Of a stretch of DNA of 64,000 nt, positions 11,307 through 22,505 are shown piece by piece. This stretch comes from Isoetes taiwanensis (taxonomy: Eukaryota; Streptophyta; Lycopodiopsida; Isoetales; Isoetaceae). A model generated the notes under the pieces. It was not told the DNA's origin. It saw nothing but the letters and a program-made list of their open reading frames with translations, and did no database searches. Each line of letters starts with the position of its first letter. Position 1 is the stretch's first letter. The DNA is taken from positions 18,896,386 to 18,960,385 of the forward strand of contig JAJEKV010000003.1 of assembly GCA_021234155.1 (NCBI GenBank), read 5' to 3'. The position numbers and the translations under genes were made by a program.

Positions 11307-13729
11307 TTATTTACAATGCACCATCAAACTGCTTTTGGTTATCCTCCTCAAATCCATGTGAATTCTTACTTCAAGCTTTTTGCACGTATATGCAACTGAG
11401 CATTTACCATATGCATTATGACTGCTAGAACTAGTGCTCCCAATTTCAGTTCTGTAGAATGAGGCACTCAAATACCCTGCAGTTACTTGGTACAGCAAAT
11501 GCCCCAAATGAAGAACAATATCTTGTGGGCCAAGACCACAATCAGCAATCAACAAGAAACCAGCGTCCTTGAGAATCCCAAATCTGAAGTCCTGATCTAT
11601 CTGAGCAATTGGGCATGCTGCTATCCTGCCAAACTCATAGGGGGCTGATGAATCCTTGATTTTCCATGGCAATATACGGAAAGATTTGATGAGGGAACTT
11701 CCCCATGCTGCAATGTCATGTTGTCAAGGATATCTACAAAAGAAAAGTTTCTAAGCTTTAAAGAAGAACCAATTTGCACGACCAAGAGCAAAAAAGAGTT
11801 CAGGTAGACCTGCAAGTGGAAGCTGCGTGAAGTTCTATAATAACCTTCACTGGCATGAAGTGGTCTGAAAAGAAGTTCTGCCAAAGAATGGATTTGAATG
11901 AATGTAAATGCTAAACAGCCCGCCATTGCAAGCAAAAGTTAAGAATGTCTTTTCTTCTTTAACCTGTAACAAATGGAACACCATATCATAACAATTTTTA
12001 CAAATCACTTGAACAAAGCAATCATATGCAAGTGTTATGCTCAAGTCGTCTTTTGTGTTTTTTCACAATAGATGTTGGTAAACAATTTCTCGAACGATTT
12101 TATCACAATTGTCTGCCTCCTAGAAATTCAAATGCTCTATACCCCCATCCCAAGCCCAACTAAGATAAACAGATATGCATCCACTGCTTAAAGCACAGCT
12201 TCAGCTTTAGAATAACTTATATCTGTTGTTTGCAACTATAAATTTAGCCCAAACAATATTGATACATGAAGACAGAGATACAGCCACTATTGCCGTGAGC
12301 TTGTTATGTATTTGGAAAGTAATAACAATTGGGGCCACACTGCAAGCTCAGTAAAATTCAAATTTTTATGGTTATGGAAGACATGGTGTTTTGGTCAAAA
12401 CCTGCTGCAAGAACAACTTCCATGTCTAGATTGATCAGGTTAAGTCTCAACTCTAGGATTATCTGTATCAATGTTCTACTGGCTCTAGACTGATGGGGTT
12501 GAGTCACAACGCTAGGATTGAAAGTGAGTTGAGTTTGATGAATATAACAATTCATGGTTAGAGAAATACCTAAAAAGAATTTCCGTAGTGACTGCTTTTG
12601 GTATACCATCCCCCACTGCTCTGGCGAAAGGAGGATCTCCAGTTACAACACCTTCCCTTTGAGTAGTAACGAGCAAACAAAGCATCCTAATGCAGCACCT
12701 TTGATACCACAAACATCATATTTTAGTCTTCTATTTCTGGAAACTTCATCTGTTAGATTCTGTATGTTATCTCCCACAAAGAAGATATTTGGCACTCTGC
12801 ATGTAGTAACAATTCATCATATATTTTATTTTGGCTAATGTATTGGCAACCTTAACCTTTTAAAAAATGCATACCATTCTGCACATAGCCTATGGATGAA
12901 CATAGGATCAGTTATCATTCTCTTGGCAGATGATGATACATTCCTGATCAGTTCATAGTTGAGATTTGAGACTCGCATAGCTACATCGCTGTTCTGAATA
13001 GTCAAGGGTAGTCACTGCATAACACCACTGTTTGCTAGCAAAAAATTGATCAAAGATCCTACATACGAAAATATAAGTTAGTGGCATCAAATACAGCAAT
13101 TATAAAGCAGATATAAGCCTAATATAATCTTATCTGCCATCGCCATGCTCAATCGCCCGAAGCTCTTGATCATAGTTGGAAAAGTGAAGAAAAATCACAG
13201 CCAGAAATGAAGTTTCGGATATGTGGATGCTCGGCATGCAGGGACATCGGAAATGCAGATTGCATGGGGTAGAAACTTAAGCGGAATGTAGGAGCATAGC
13301 CGGAGCTCTAATTTTTTCTCTGCCGGAAGGAAATGCTCTGTTTAAAGCGATTCTTCTGCCATGGCCATGGCATAAAGGGGAAAATTCATACTTCTTTGTT
13401 AAATGGCGAAGCTTCTAAAACTAAGAAGCCTCCTGGGTAGATCCTGTTAGGCGATCACAGGTTCCAGTGGCAGATGCGCTGCTTGCCTCTGCAATAATCT
13501 TCTTTAAAAAATAGAGGCCCTAGCAAGGGTAGAAGCCCTTTACCTGCGCTGGATGCGCCATAGAAGCAGAAGTCAGACTCCCTCGAAGAAGCATTTGAAG
13601 CTGATGCTGGCAGAAAAAGGCACAGGCCACATTATGATCATCAACGGCGCCCTTCTTCAGTGCCGAATCTGCTTCTTCTTTGCCACTCCCTGCGCTCAGG
13701 TCTGCCAAGGCCATTCGGCAGGCCGCCAT
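11307..13729 (-). pseudogene. Unidentified multi-exon gene, probably decayed
   Basis: Exon-like blocks lie in order on the minus strand. Block 1 (13729-13544) starts MAACRMALADLSAGSG and ends at a good donor CAG|GTAAAG. Block 2 (12993-12875) follows an acceptor TATTCAG and contains MITDPMFIHRLCAE, ending at donor G|GTATGC. Block 3 (12796 to about 12570) contains VPNIFFVGDNIQNLTDEVSR and later GDPPFARAVGDGIPKAV. Block 4 (about 11720-11400) contains RIAACPIAQIDQDFRFGIL and LLIADCGLGPQD. The phases agree between blocks 1, 2 and 3, but the codon across the 2/3 junction becomes TGA, and block 3 needs one frameshift near 12660. I do not recognise the family and offer no function. It may instead be a live gene whose splicing I have misread. 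Confidence 0.45.
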
Positions 13730-15249
13730 GGCTGCTGCTTTTGCATCCTACCCTCAACCACAGCTCCACCAGCATTTGAGAAAGGCAGGGAAAGGGCTTG
13801 CAGGGCAAGGAATGTAAAGAGCCACCGAGAGATTGCTTGAAAAGCAAGAAAGAGAAATTTTCGGACTTTTTATTCCATGTTATTTTTTTATGTAAACGTG
13901 TCATGCCCAGGTTTTTTCCTGGGGCAGAAATATTACCCTCAAACCGAAATTGTACCTGCTTTATATATGTATTGAAAAGCTAAGCCTGTATCAGTTATGT
14001 GAACAATCTTAGTTCAACATGAGCATTAACAAATCCAAAATGCAAATGAAGCACTGCTACCATCATATCATTTCGATCATTTTGTTTCAGATTTTCCTTT
14101 TCCAAATAGATAGCAAAGACAATAACCTGAAAGAGGATTTCAAAATGCAAGATTTTGTGAATTACAAATGTTAGTGCATATTATTGTGATTTGCAGATAT
14201 GTAAAAACTTAAGATCTGTTAAAGTATTCATGATATTGTTGCGTACATCTGTGGGTCTGCTCGATCTGCTGCCAGCATTTATATCAAGACTCTGAATCTA
14301 CGTCTATCATTACCTATAGTATCAGGTTGGATAAGATCGGGTTAGCGAATGGGATCAGGAAAGTGATGGATCAAACCACTTGGCTGCTTTGGTTAGATCC
14401 ACTGGATGTATAAATAGGGCAGCCCTGGGGACATTTCCTCATCTGCATTTCGTTGATATCCTGTGCGATTGTGAATCAAAATAGTTGTCCATATCTGGCA
14501 TGGCGGAATTTGTGTTGGCCTGCATTCTATGGCAAGATCCGATACAAGAGGCGACTAGATGCCATGCAAAAGAAGAAATGCATCCAGATGCTGGCATATA
14601 CAGATTTGTCACCTGAGTTTTCTATTAATAAACTAAGCTTCGCCAGGTGGTCCATAAACTAAGCTCGTGTACTACAGCATATGTATGTTTTGAATGCTCG
14701 TGTACCATTCAACTGAGCAATTGGAGTGTATTGCACAAACTATAATGATTGATCAACATAGGAACAAACATAATACCGTACTCCAAAAGGTCTAATTCTG
14801 ATTGTTGTTACGGATTATTTTGTGCCCCATAGATAAGAAGATCGAGTAATTGTCTAAATAATGTAGCAGCGCCATTTAGCAAACCTAGCATGAGGATGGC
14901 TTTTGTCCATGTTAAAACCATTTGTGTGCTAGAAAGCACAGTATATGATGCATGTTTAGTGGACACTTCTCATTATATGATGTACTAGTCTTTGAACCAA
15001 TTCATTGAAAAGTTCAAATTTGACAACATAACCAAACTAGACAGCATGTTGGCAATGTTGATATGTTGGAGCAGTATGTAAAGTTATGTTGTTTCATTGT
15101 ATTCTGAAGTCCCCTTTCATGTTTTATGCATTAAATTTTGCACGCATTCGACACCACCTTGACAAATAGTTTCGAATGAATAGCAAGTTTGACGAATGGA
15201 CATCAAGTTGGACGTTCATATCATTTTCAACTAGCACAAATTCGATAAG
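13730..15249. other. Spacer upstream of the unidentified gene
   Basis: GC content rises near 13700-13830 (probable promoter or 5' region of the minus-strand gene). The rest is AT-rich with only short motif-free open frames. Confidence 0.35.
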
Positions 15250-15294
15250 GAGAAATGTTCGCGGCGGCCTTGGCCGCCACGATAAATTTCTTGT
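15250..15294 (+). repeat. Dispersed hairpin repeat, copy 3
   Basis: Starts GAGAAATGTTCG, has the perfect stem GGCGGCC-TT-GGCCGCC and ends GATAAATTTCTTGT. See the copies at 4894 and 10987. A 19-base unit (AATGTCATGCTACTTTGCC) is repeated just after it at 15315-15358, and a second, longer tandem duplication lies at 15380-15485. Confidence 0.7.
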
Positions 15295-15608
15295 TAAACT
15301 ATCTCATATTGAAAAAATGTCATGCTACTTTGCCCTCGAAATGTCATGCTACTTTGCCCTCGGGGTGTAAATCGCACTATAAACATACTTTTCCAAAAAA
15401 CATGAGATTGCTTCCCTTCTCATAACTTCAATATAAACATATTGTTCCAAAAAACATGAGATTGCTTCCCTTCTCATAACTTCAAAGCTTGCTTGGTTCG
15501 CTTCAATTCACAAATAAATTGCAACCCTTTTCATTATTTGCAAATATATGTAAATACAGGGGTTCGCTTCAATTTACAAATATATACAGATTTTCAGTAG
15601 TAAAAAAA

Positions 15609-16367
15609 CTAGAAATCCCCAAAATCTCCCCCAAAATCACCACCACCAAAGTCGCCACCGCCAAAGTCACCACCACCGTAACCATCGTAATCATAAGAGT
15701 GGCCAATCATGTCGCCGATCAAGAGGCCGCCAAGAAGACCTGCGCCAAGCCCTAATCCGGCACCTCCAAGGCGGTTCTTTCTAAAGGGTTTCTGATTCAC
15801 GAATTGCTGCTGCTGCAGGGGAGGGTAAACATGGGGATAAGATTGGGCATAAACAGGAGGCTGCTGATATTGGGGCCCTGGATATGGCACCCCTGTCACC
15901 GGATACGCCATAGCCGGTTCCTCCCAAGCTCGAGCATCGGCCCCGCTGCTCCTTTGCCCCAGCCGGACTCCAAAATTTAACACGCCTTGCACCCGCCCCG
16001 ACGGCCTCTTTACTTCATACGCCATACTCAGAAACTCTGTTCCGGCATTAGGTAACCTCAGTATCTCCGGCAGAGGTACTCTCACAAACCCTACTAGCTT
16101 GTTTCCCTGCGGCGATGTCGAACTTGTGGCAAAAGTTTCTAACATTAGGACTGCATTTGGCCTCTGCATCATATGTGGAGCTACCGGTATATTAAGCTTC
16201 TCGTTCCATACCGGATCCTTGCCTCCTTTCTTGTCCACATGAGTGGAGCTTTTCTGCGCCGGATCTACATACGCCACCACATAGGTGTGCATCTTGCCGA
16301 GTAATTTGACATTCTTTAGGTCCTGCGCTGAGGCTATTCTGATATCCAGGTTTTGTAACTCCGTCAT
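15609..16367 (-). CDS. SRC2-like C2-domain protein
   Basis: Intact single-exon frame of 252 residues starting MTELQNLDIRIASAQDLKNV. Residues about 5-135 form a C2 beta-sandwich of the plant SRC2/BAP type (DLKNVKLLGKMHTYVVAYVD, then DPVWNEKLNIPV). This family binds membranes and has been linked to cold and defence signalling. Several acidic calcium ligands of classical C2 domains are not obvious, so calcium dependence is open. Residues 155-195 are rich in Pro, Tyr and Gln. Residues about 203-227 are a Gly/Leu segment (GGAGLGLGAGLLGGLLIG) that could insert in or lie on a membrane. The C-terminus repeats GGGDFGGGDF. This layout is that of SRC2 homologues. The start is the first ATG and is preceded by a TATA box about 165 bases upstream. 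Confidence 0.88.
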   Translation of the reverse strand: MTELQNLDIRIASAQDLKNVKLLGKMHTYVVAYVDPAQKSSTHVDKKGGKDPVWNEKLNIPVAPHMMQRPNAVLMLETFATSSTSPQGNKLVGFVRVPLPEILRLPNAGTEFLSMAYEVKRPSGRVQGVLNFGVRLGQRSSGADARAWEEPAMAYPVTGVPYPGPQYQQPPVYAQSYPHVYPPLQQQQFVNQKPFRKNRLGGAGLGLGAGLLGGLLIGDMIGHSYDYDGYGGGDFGGGDFGGGDFGGDFGDF

Positions 16368-16530
16368 TTGGATTATAATGCAGAATCAAAAGCACAGCAG
16401 GATCACGCACTGATTCGTAAACAATAAAGCAGGATCAAACGCACTGATTTCAACGAGAATACAAAGGATGGATGAGCTTCTAAGATTGCTTGGAATGGGT
16501 AATGGCTTGGCTGATGAGAGAAAGATTGTG

Positions 16531-16537
16531 TTTTATA
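16531..16537 (-). promoter_or_regulatory. TATA box of the C2-domain gene
   Basis: Minus-strand TATAAAA lies 164 bases before the start codon, a normal distance for a plant gene with a 5' UTR of about 130 bases. Several ACGT-core elements lie further upstream (GACGTGGC near 16608-16615, GCCACGTCAT near 16673-16682), of the kind bound by bZIP/ABF stress factors. Confidence 0.6.
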
Positions 16538-16823
16538 TGAAAAAAGCTCAGCGTACATAGCCTATGCCCATGCGTCTTCTTTGAAGCTGTCAAGGAAGCT
16601 GCTTATTGACGTGGCATATTCCACGCGTCGAATTGTGCGCGCTTGAAGGGGCGCGTAGCCGACAATGCACTTCGCCACGTCATCTACAATGCGCTTAGCC
16701 ACACCGCGTTGCCATTTTGCTTTGGCGTCATTCACAATTAAAGCAATTAAAGGGCAACATATAATCGCTTACCTAATACGTAAAAATTGGGTGTCCCATT
16801 TTCTGCCCTATCCGCCTATGGGT

Positions 16824-16841
16824 GTCTGCCACGTGGCAGAC
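16824..16841. promoter_or_regulatory. Perfect 18-bp palindrome with a central G-box
   Basis: GTCTGCCACGTGGCAGAC is fully self-complementary and centred on CACGTG, the core bound by plant bZIP and bHLH factors. A related block with TGCCACGTGGCA recurs near 18065. Both are followed by a TTTCC(T)CTCCAGGAAT-like word, so they belong to a repeat and need not be functional promoter sites. Confidence 0.55.
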
Positions 16842-17135
16842 ATTCTTTCCAGGAATCAATCAATTCTGAGCTCCATTTTCACAGAATCGCTTATTCTCAA
16901 AAAATTTCTAAGTGTGTGTTTTTGCAGCAACTTTCATGATCAGACAAAAAATCGAGAACATTACACAGATATTCATCAGCACAGATATTCATCAGACTTG
17001 TTTCATCATAGATATGAATTACAGATTTACATTTACACAGATTTCACATAATCATAGACTTTTGCATTCATAGAAGATCCTTTAAACAAGTGCCGCAGCT
17101 ATCTGCTTGGCTGCAAAGAAAAAGGTACTAGAACC

Positions 17136-17480
17136 TTGGCAAAGAAATTTGACCATTTCCTTCTTCCATGTAACCGAAGTTTCATAGAAAATAAAGACGG
17201 GGATGCTTCAAATTCCAGATTAGAGTACAAAAACTCCTCGAAATCCTGTCCAAGCTTCATAAAGCATACGACTGTCTTGTTCTTGGTCTCTATATGCATC
17301 TTGTTAAGCTACTCAGCAACAGTTACAAGTTGTGAAGAGCCCAAAACTAACTCTGCTACAAAAAGAGTGAAGGAAAGCCAAGATTTCGAACTAAAAAGCA
17401 AGGAAGTCCAACCTATCGCCTCCAAGCCTCGCATCCCCGAACATCTCCGGGCCCGCATAAAAGGAACAATGGACCATTAA
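17136..17480 (+). other. Open frame inside the TIR element, possible captured exon
   Basis: The frame is open from before 17090 to 17480 without an ATG start. It contains a hydrophobic stretch TTVLFLVSICILLSYSATV that looks like a signal peptide or membrane segment, followed by a charged tail ending RIPEHLRARIKGTMDH. I do not recognise the family. A small secreted peptide exon captured by the element is one possibility, chance another. Confidence 0.25.
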
Positions 17481-17539
17481 ATGCAAAGAATACAAGCAAA
17501 CAAAGAAAAAATCATAAAATCTAACCAAGAAATCATAAT

Positions 17540-17852
17540 ACAGTGGCGCTCCACCTAAAACCTACGCCAAAATGATATCTCGCCCATGGCGCCTCAGATA
17601 ATCTCAAGAACAACGAAATCGGTGTTACCAAGCTCCCTGGCGCCATCACGATGCCATAGCTGGAGCTCTAGGCAAACAGAAAAAAGAAACAAAGTCCAAG
17701 GACCTCCAAAAACAGTGGCGCTCCACCTAAAAGCTACGTCAAAATGATGCCACGCCCAAGGCGCCTCAGAAGAGCTGAGGAATGACACAACCGCCATAAC
17801 CAAGCTGCCTGGCGCCAACACGGCGCCATAGCCGGTGCTCGAAGCAAACAGG
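17540..17852. repeat. Tandem duplication, 172-bp period
   Basis: CAGTGGCGCTCCACCTAAAA begins at 17541 and again at 17713. About 140 bases following each are roughly 80% alike (including CCTGGCGCCA and GGAGCTC/GGTGCTC words). Confidence 0.8.
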
Positions 17853-17912
17853 AGGCAAGAAAAGAATGCCACGTCAGCAGAAAATGGGACACCCAATTTT
17901 CACGTTACACCA

Positions 17913-18007
17913 ATGTCCGCCTGTCGCAAATTTCGGCCAGAAAATTGGCCTCCGCGCATCCGCGCGTCGGCCAATTTTCTAGGCCGGAATTTGCTCCAGG
18001 CGGACAT
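17913..18007. repeat. 95-base hairpin with GC-rich apex, family member 1
   Basis: The left arm ATGTCCGCCTG...GAAAATTGGCC (17913-17950) pairs with 17969-18007 with only a few mismatches. The apex is TCCGCGCATCCGCGCGTC. It is followed by TCCTGTATACG. The second hairpin at 18191-18251 has nearly the same apex and a similar following word but different arms. Confidence 0.85.
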
Positions 18008-18136
18008 TCCTGTATACGTAAAAACAACTTAGGTTGCATTCTGGCGTCTCCGCCAATGGCAGCTTGCCACGTGGCACACTTTCCTCTCCAGGAATAATGA
18101 AGCCAGATTTGTCGATTTTTTAACGTCGCAATCCTT

Positions 18137-18251
18137 TTGTTTACCTTACATTCTATTTTTTTTACCTTGCATTCCGTCTCTTTCACCTTACATTCCGGAC
18201 AACTCCGCGCCTCCGCGCTTCGCGCGTCGCACAGTTTCCCCTGCCGGAATG
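18137..18251. repeat. Triple tandem repeat leading into a second GC-rich hairpin
   Basis: Three 22-base units of the type ACCTTACATTC/ACCTTGCATTCC run from about 18137 to 18200. The last enters a hairpin (18191-18251) whose outer arms are CATTCCGG and CCGGAATG and whose apex CTCCGCGCTTCGCGCGTCG nearly equals that of the hairpin at 17913. CATTCTTGTATAC follows. Confidence 0.75.
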
Positions 18252-19144
18252 CAGGGGAAGTTCCCATTCTTGTATACAAGAATTTGTCGCAGCGGCCTCT
18301 ACTGCCTTGTCTTGTAATTTTTAGGGAAAATTCCAAATATACCCCTCAAGTTTACAAATATTCCAAAAATACCCCTAGAAATAGGGTATTTAGCTCAAAT
18401 GGCAATAACTTTCTTGGGATTAATCAACTAAAAAAGCGTCTAAATTTACTCTGTGTTTTAGAAGGCTTGTTTGTTGAAGATGGAGGCCCAAACTTCTCCA
18501 GTTAATATTCTATTCTAATATGTTAATTTTGCTTCCACAACATATTTGAGGATACCAAAGAGAGAAAAGGAATAAGAAAATCTAAATGAATTTGTATGCA
18601 CTAGTTTTTCTTAGAAATATTACGTAACGGTTCATTAAATTGAATAGGAATGGATTCTACATCACAAAAGTTCTTTGGGTTAGATCCATTGGCCTATCTA
18701 CTTGCTTTTGCATGAGCTTATCCACATCTTTGAATACCATATATTAAATAAATCTTAGTAATTGCCAAAGGCGTCTATCTAATTTGTTGCATAATTCGAA
18801 AGATTATTGAAGAAAAAACACAGATATTACATGTAATCTTTTTGGAGCTTCTGTGAGGCATGTCCATCATATATATGCACCATTATCCTAAGCGAAAAAA
18901 GCATCGTATATTATCATATTATCCTACGAGAAAAAAGAGACTAGATTGACACGAAGAAAAAATAGTTGGTGTCATTATGGCTCTAAGATAATCATCATTG
19001 ATCAATACGTATGAAACTTTTGATATGGTTTCTTATGTATTAGGCTTTTTGATATGGTCCAATAGCAGGCCTTTTCCATGTTGTAGCTTTAAAATGCATA
19101 TATATGCATAACAATGGTTTTTTCTACACCCGATTTGGACTTCA
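18252..19144. other. Spacer, no recognisable gene
   Basis: Around 18325-18380 it contains repeated ATACCCCT words (CAAATATACCCCTCAAG, AAAAATACCCCTAGAAAT), similar in style to the MITE at 48730. Otherwise AT-rich with nothing found. Confidence 0.4.
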
Positions 19145-19353
19145 GTGGAAACCTCCCCAACTTTCCACGGAACCCTCCCCAACTTAAAAAAGAAGCCTCC
19201 TTAAATTTGCACGAAGACAAGATTTGCCCTCCCGTGCATCTCGATCCTCGTGCGTCTTAATGAGGTGGTTGCAAAAATTAATTACTATTTTTTTATATAA
19301 ATATTTTATGGAAACCTCCCCAACTTTCCAAAGAAACTAGGGGAGGTTTCCAC
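19145..19353. mobile_element. Short MITE-like inverted-repeat element
   Basis: GTGGAAACCTCCCC at 19145-19158 and GGGGAGGTTTCCAC at 19340-19353 are exact 14-base inverted copies bounding a 209-bp segment. A third, direct copy lies internally at about 19309. No clear target duplication. Confidence 0.5.
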
Positions 19354-22349
19354 AAAATGTCTAAAACCTCACAAAGTTTATCCTCGTAGAGAACTATTTC
19401 GTCAGCAGCAAGGAAATCAATCTTATTTGCAACCTGCAACTCAACAAAGTGTTGTTAAATGTATTGCCTTAAGCAAATGGATGTTGTATTTACCATATCC
19501 ATATACATTCTATGAATCAATAGTTATGGTGCCCAGCGTTGCTGGGCATGATTTGGAACCTGCAAATGTTGGGATACCTATCGGACATTGCATTGGAATA
19601 TATTATATAGAATGTTATATTGTTTGGACATTGCATTGTTTCATAATTGTATCACGATGTTATCTTGTAATTGGAATTTAATCAAAGTCATCATCTTGTG
19701 GTCCTTCCATGGTGTTCTTAATTGTAGTAAGCTTAAGCTTGGAAGTCCAAGAACTCTTGCCTAAGAATTCATTGTCTAAACACCTGAGGTAATGCCAACT
19801 ACTATTTGTAATGGATACCAGGTCTTTGCTTATTTGTTGAGCCTTTCCTTTTCCAATAAGGAAAACCTATGAATCTTTGATGATGAGTCCAAAACCAAAG
19901 CATGTCTTCTTGTTATTACCATGTGGGATTGGAGGCATTAGAGGTTGTCTTGTCCACTACTACCATGAAGTATTATAGGCATTAGTGGTTGTCTTTTCTA
20001 TGCATGTTCTAGAGTCAAATTATATTTTGAACATATCTCATTTAGGATACGATGTTTAAACAAATACTACTATCCTTGTCATTGTAACGTTCCTTGCTAG
20101 GGCTCTAAGTCATTTTCTACATGTTTTATGTAGTTTGCAGCATCCAATAATGGCAAAGAATTTTGTAACCCATCCTCCTCAATCATATCCTCCATCTTCT
20201 TTAGACAGCATTTAAACAAAAAGGTTTCAAAATGTTCAACTATGAGATTTTAAGATGTCAATAAGCTTTGGAAACATTAAACAATCTACTGTACATTGAT
20301 GTCAATCTACTGTACATTGATATCAAAACATATTAAGAATGGCTTGACAGTAGAGGTGAATACCAATTCAACTTATACATGATAGAATAGGTCTATTAGT
20401 ATGTATTGCATTCTCTGCACTTGCCTGCAACTACATTGTAAAATCACAGTACTTTTTGACAATACAATATCACTACCACTAATAGCCCTCTATAATACAG
20501 AATCACAACCACCACAAATAGCCCACTACAATACACACTACAATATTAATAGATTCCAAAGCTAAGGTGTAGGTTTTCCATTCAGCAAGAAGCTCTACAA
20601 CTGCCCATCATTGCCATGTTTAAATTTTGATGATCCAATAATTTGGCATTCTCAATGCGCTTCAGTTGTTAAGCAGAAAAAAGGATGTCTTTGAAGATAC
20701 CATGAAAATGAAGCATGGCACTTCTTTCATGCACCATATTAGGAAATAAAGGAGGCCCCATTTACGTTATTGGGCAGAATAGGTAAATAATCATAAAGCA
20801 GCAAATCAATAAATCTGTGAGCATAATACACAAATATATGTGTAAATTATCAAGTATGGAGGTGGTTGCTTACAAACAGTAGTGGAAAAACCTGAAATGC
20901 CTCGTCTGGAACAAATATGAAGTTACATATAACCCATTTGCTTTAACAAATCATAGCCCAGAAATAATTGTAGAACAGGGCCAAAGAAAGCCCCTCCAAA
21001 ACACTGGCACATGCAGATACTACTAAATGGCAGTAGGATCTAAACTAGCATGGGCACAAATGTGCTGCATCAACATTATATTAGATCCTTCACACGGTTT
21101 AGGCCACCTGGGGAGCATTTGCAGATGTGAACTCAGCTCTAGGTTAGCATCCGAGAATATACACCAATAAATTGCCTACATACACTACAGTTTGAAGATT
21201 AGTTTCATGATAGCATCACACTGATTTTTGAGACGCCATACACCTTTCTGGGTGTTAACATACCAGACTCAGCTTGCGAATCCCATTAACTCTTTATACT
21301 TTCACTGGAAAACATCCCATTAACTCTTGATGCAAGATAGCACTTGTATCAGATCATGTCAAGCTTAGAGAGCTGTAGAACTAAGCTTATTATATCCATC
21401 TTATTATGCAAAAGCAAGCATCTAATGGCAGTACTGCACATAATACAGACTACAACAGTTGCAGTAACAGTTTGAGTTTACCCCTTACATGGGTCGATAC
21501 TCATATGCTCTAATGATCTATCTGATCACAGCCATGCTCATCCGAATCGTACAAGCATTTAATCATAATGAATGTCACCATGAAGCATATATTATGCTAT
21601 TACAGCAGATATACATGTAATGATTTTTTCTATCTATATGAAAAGCTCTCTATATTTAGAGCTCAACCCTTTAATCTCTAGTCACGGCCTATTATAGAAA
21701 CCCAAACTATTTTTAACGTCTCATAGGCCATAGCGTATTTTTGGAATGATCAAACATGGTACAAAAGCTGAACATAACAATTTCTTGTGTTTTCAGATTA
21801 TCATTCTATCGAGATAATGCTACACACCTGATTTGGAGATCCTCGCCTTATCGAACTTTGAATAGCTCCACCATTGCTAGGTTTTCTGCTTCATGGTTTT
21901 CTGCCGTGGTTCTACGATCAAAGCCATTCCTGTCTGTCGATTAGATTAGAGATCTGCGAACACAAGCCCCCAAAAAAATTTCGTTATTAGTTTTTTTATA
22001 ATTGTTTTTACACGAAACCATTATAATATATTAATATTACTTTGTGGGTTAATATGTTGAAAAACTATGACTAGTTACTTACCACAGTTCATCATCACGG
22101 TTCTTTATGCTATTTAATTTATTTAGTTTAGCAGTATGTTTTATGTCTATATTTTATGTATCTGGTTTAACAAGTAATGTAGGCAGTGAACCACCCTTGA
22201 TTTTGGCTTGAAATGTTCATGTAACTTAGAATGGTTTATAATTATAAGTTGTTTATTCCTTTTTCATACGAGACAATGTTGTTTCATACAATAAAACTTT
22301 TTATTTTCTTATCAAAAGACATACGTCAACTAATAATGGCATTTTCATT
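19354..22349. other. Long spacer, no recognisable gene
   Basis: About 3 kb of AT-rich sequence. The only structure I see is a 21-bp tandem duplication (ATCTACTGTACATTGATRTC) at about 20284-20325. No coding motif, RNA gene or transposon end. Confidence 0.45.
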
Positions 22350-22505
22350 AAGTTAGTGGTAGCTTTTATGTCAAGTTGCTAATGGTTTTTTGTCAACATA
22401 GTGGGATCTTTTGGGTCAAGTTGCTAATTGTTTTCCGTCAAGCGTTTGGGTTAAGTTGCTAATGGTTTTTCGTCAAGATAGTGATAGCTTTTGGGACAAG
22501 CTGAT
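22350..22505. repeat. Degenerate tandem repeat, about four units
   Basis: Units of 35-50 bases contain GTCAAGTTGCTAATGGTTTTT and AGTGRTAGCTTTT variants, with internal deletions. Non-coding. Confidence 0.75.

Larger units (their letters stand above)
16783..17900. mobile_element. Candidate TIR element, possibly Pack-MULE-like
   Basis: The 24 bases at 16783-16806 (AAAATTGGGTGTCCC...) are the exact reverse complement of 17877-17900, and weaker similarity continues inward (CACGTGGCA/TGACGTGGCA, then TTCTTTCC). The 1118-bp interior holds an open frame without ATG (to 17480) and a tandem duplication. No convincing 8-9 bp target duplication is seen, so the class is unproven. It lies directly upstream of the C2 gene and contains a palindromic G-box, so it may affect that promoter. 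Confidence 0.6.

Noticed and set aside
13520-13904. Plus-strand protein frame of 95 codons
   Set aside because: It lies opposite the better-supported first block of the minus-strand gene, lacks motifs and is best explained as its shadow.
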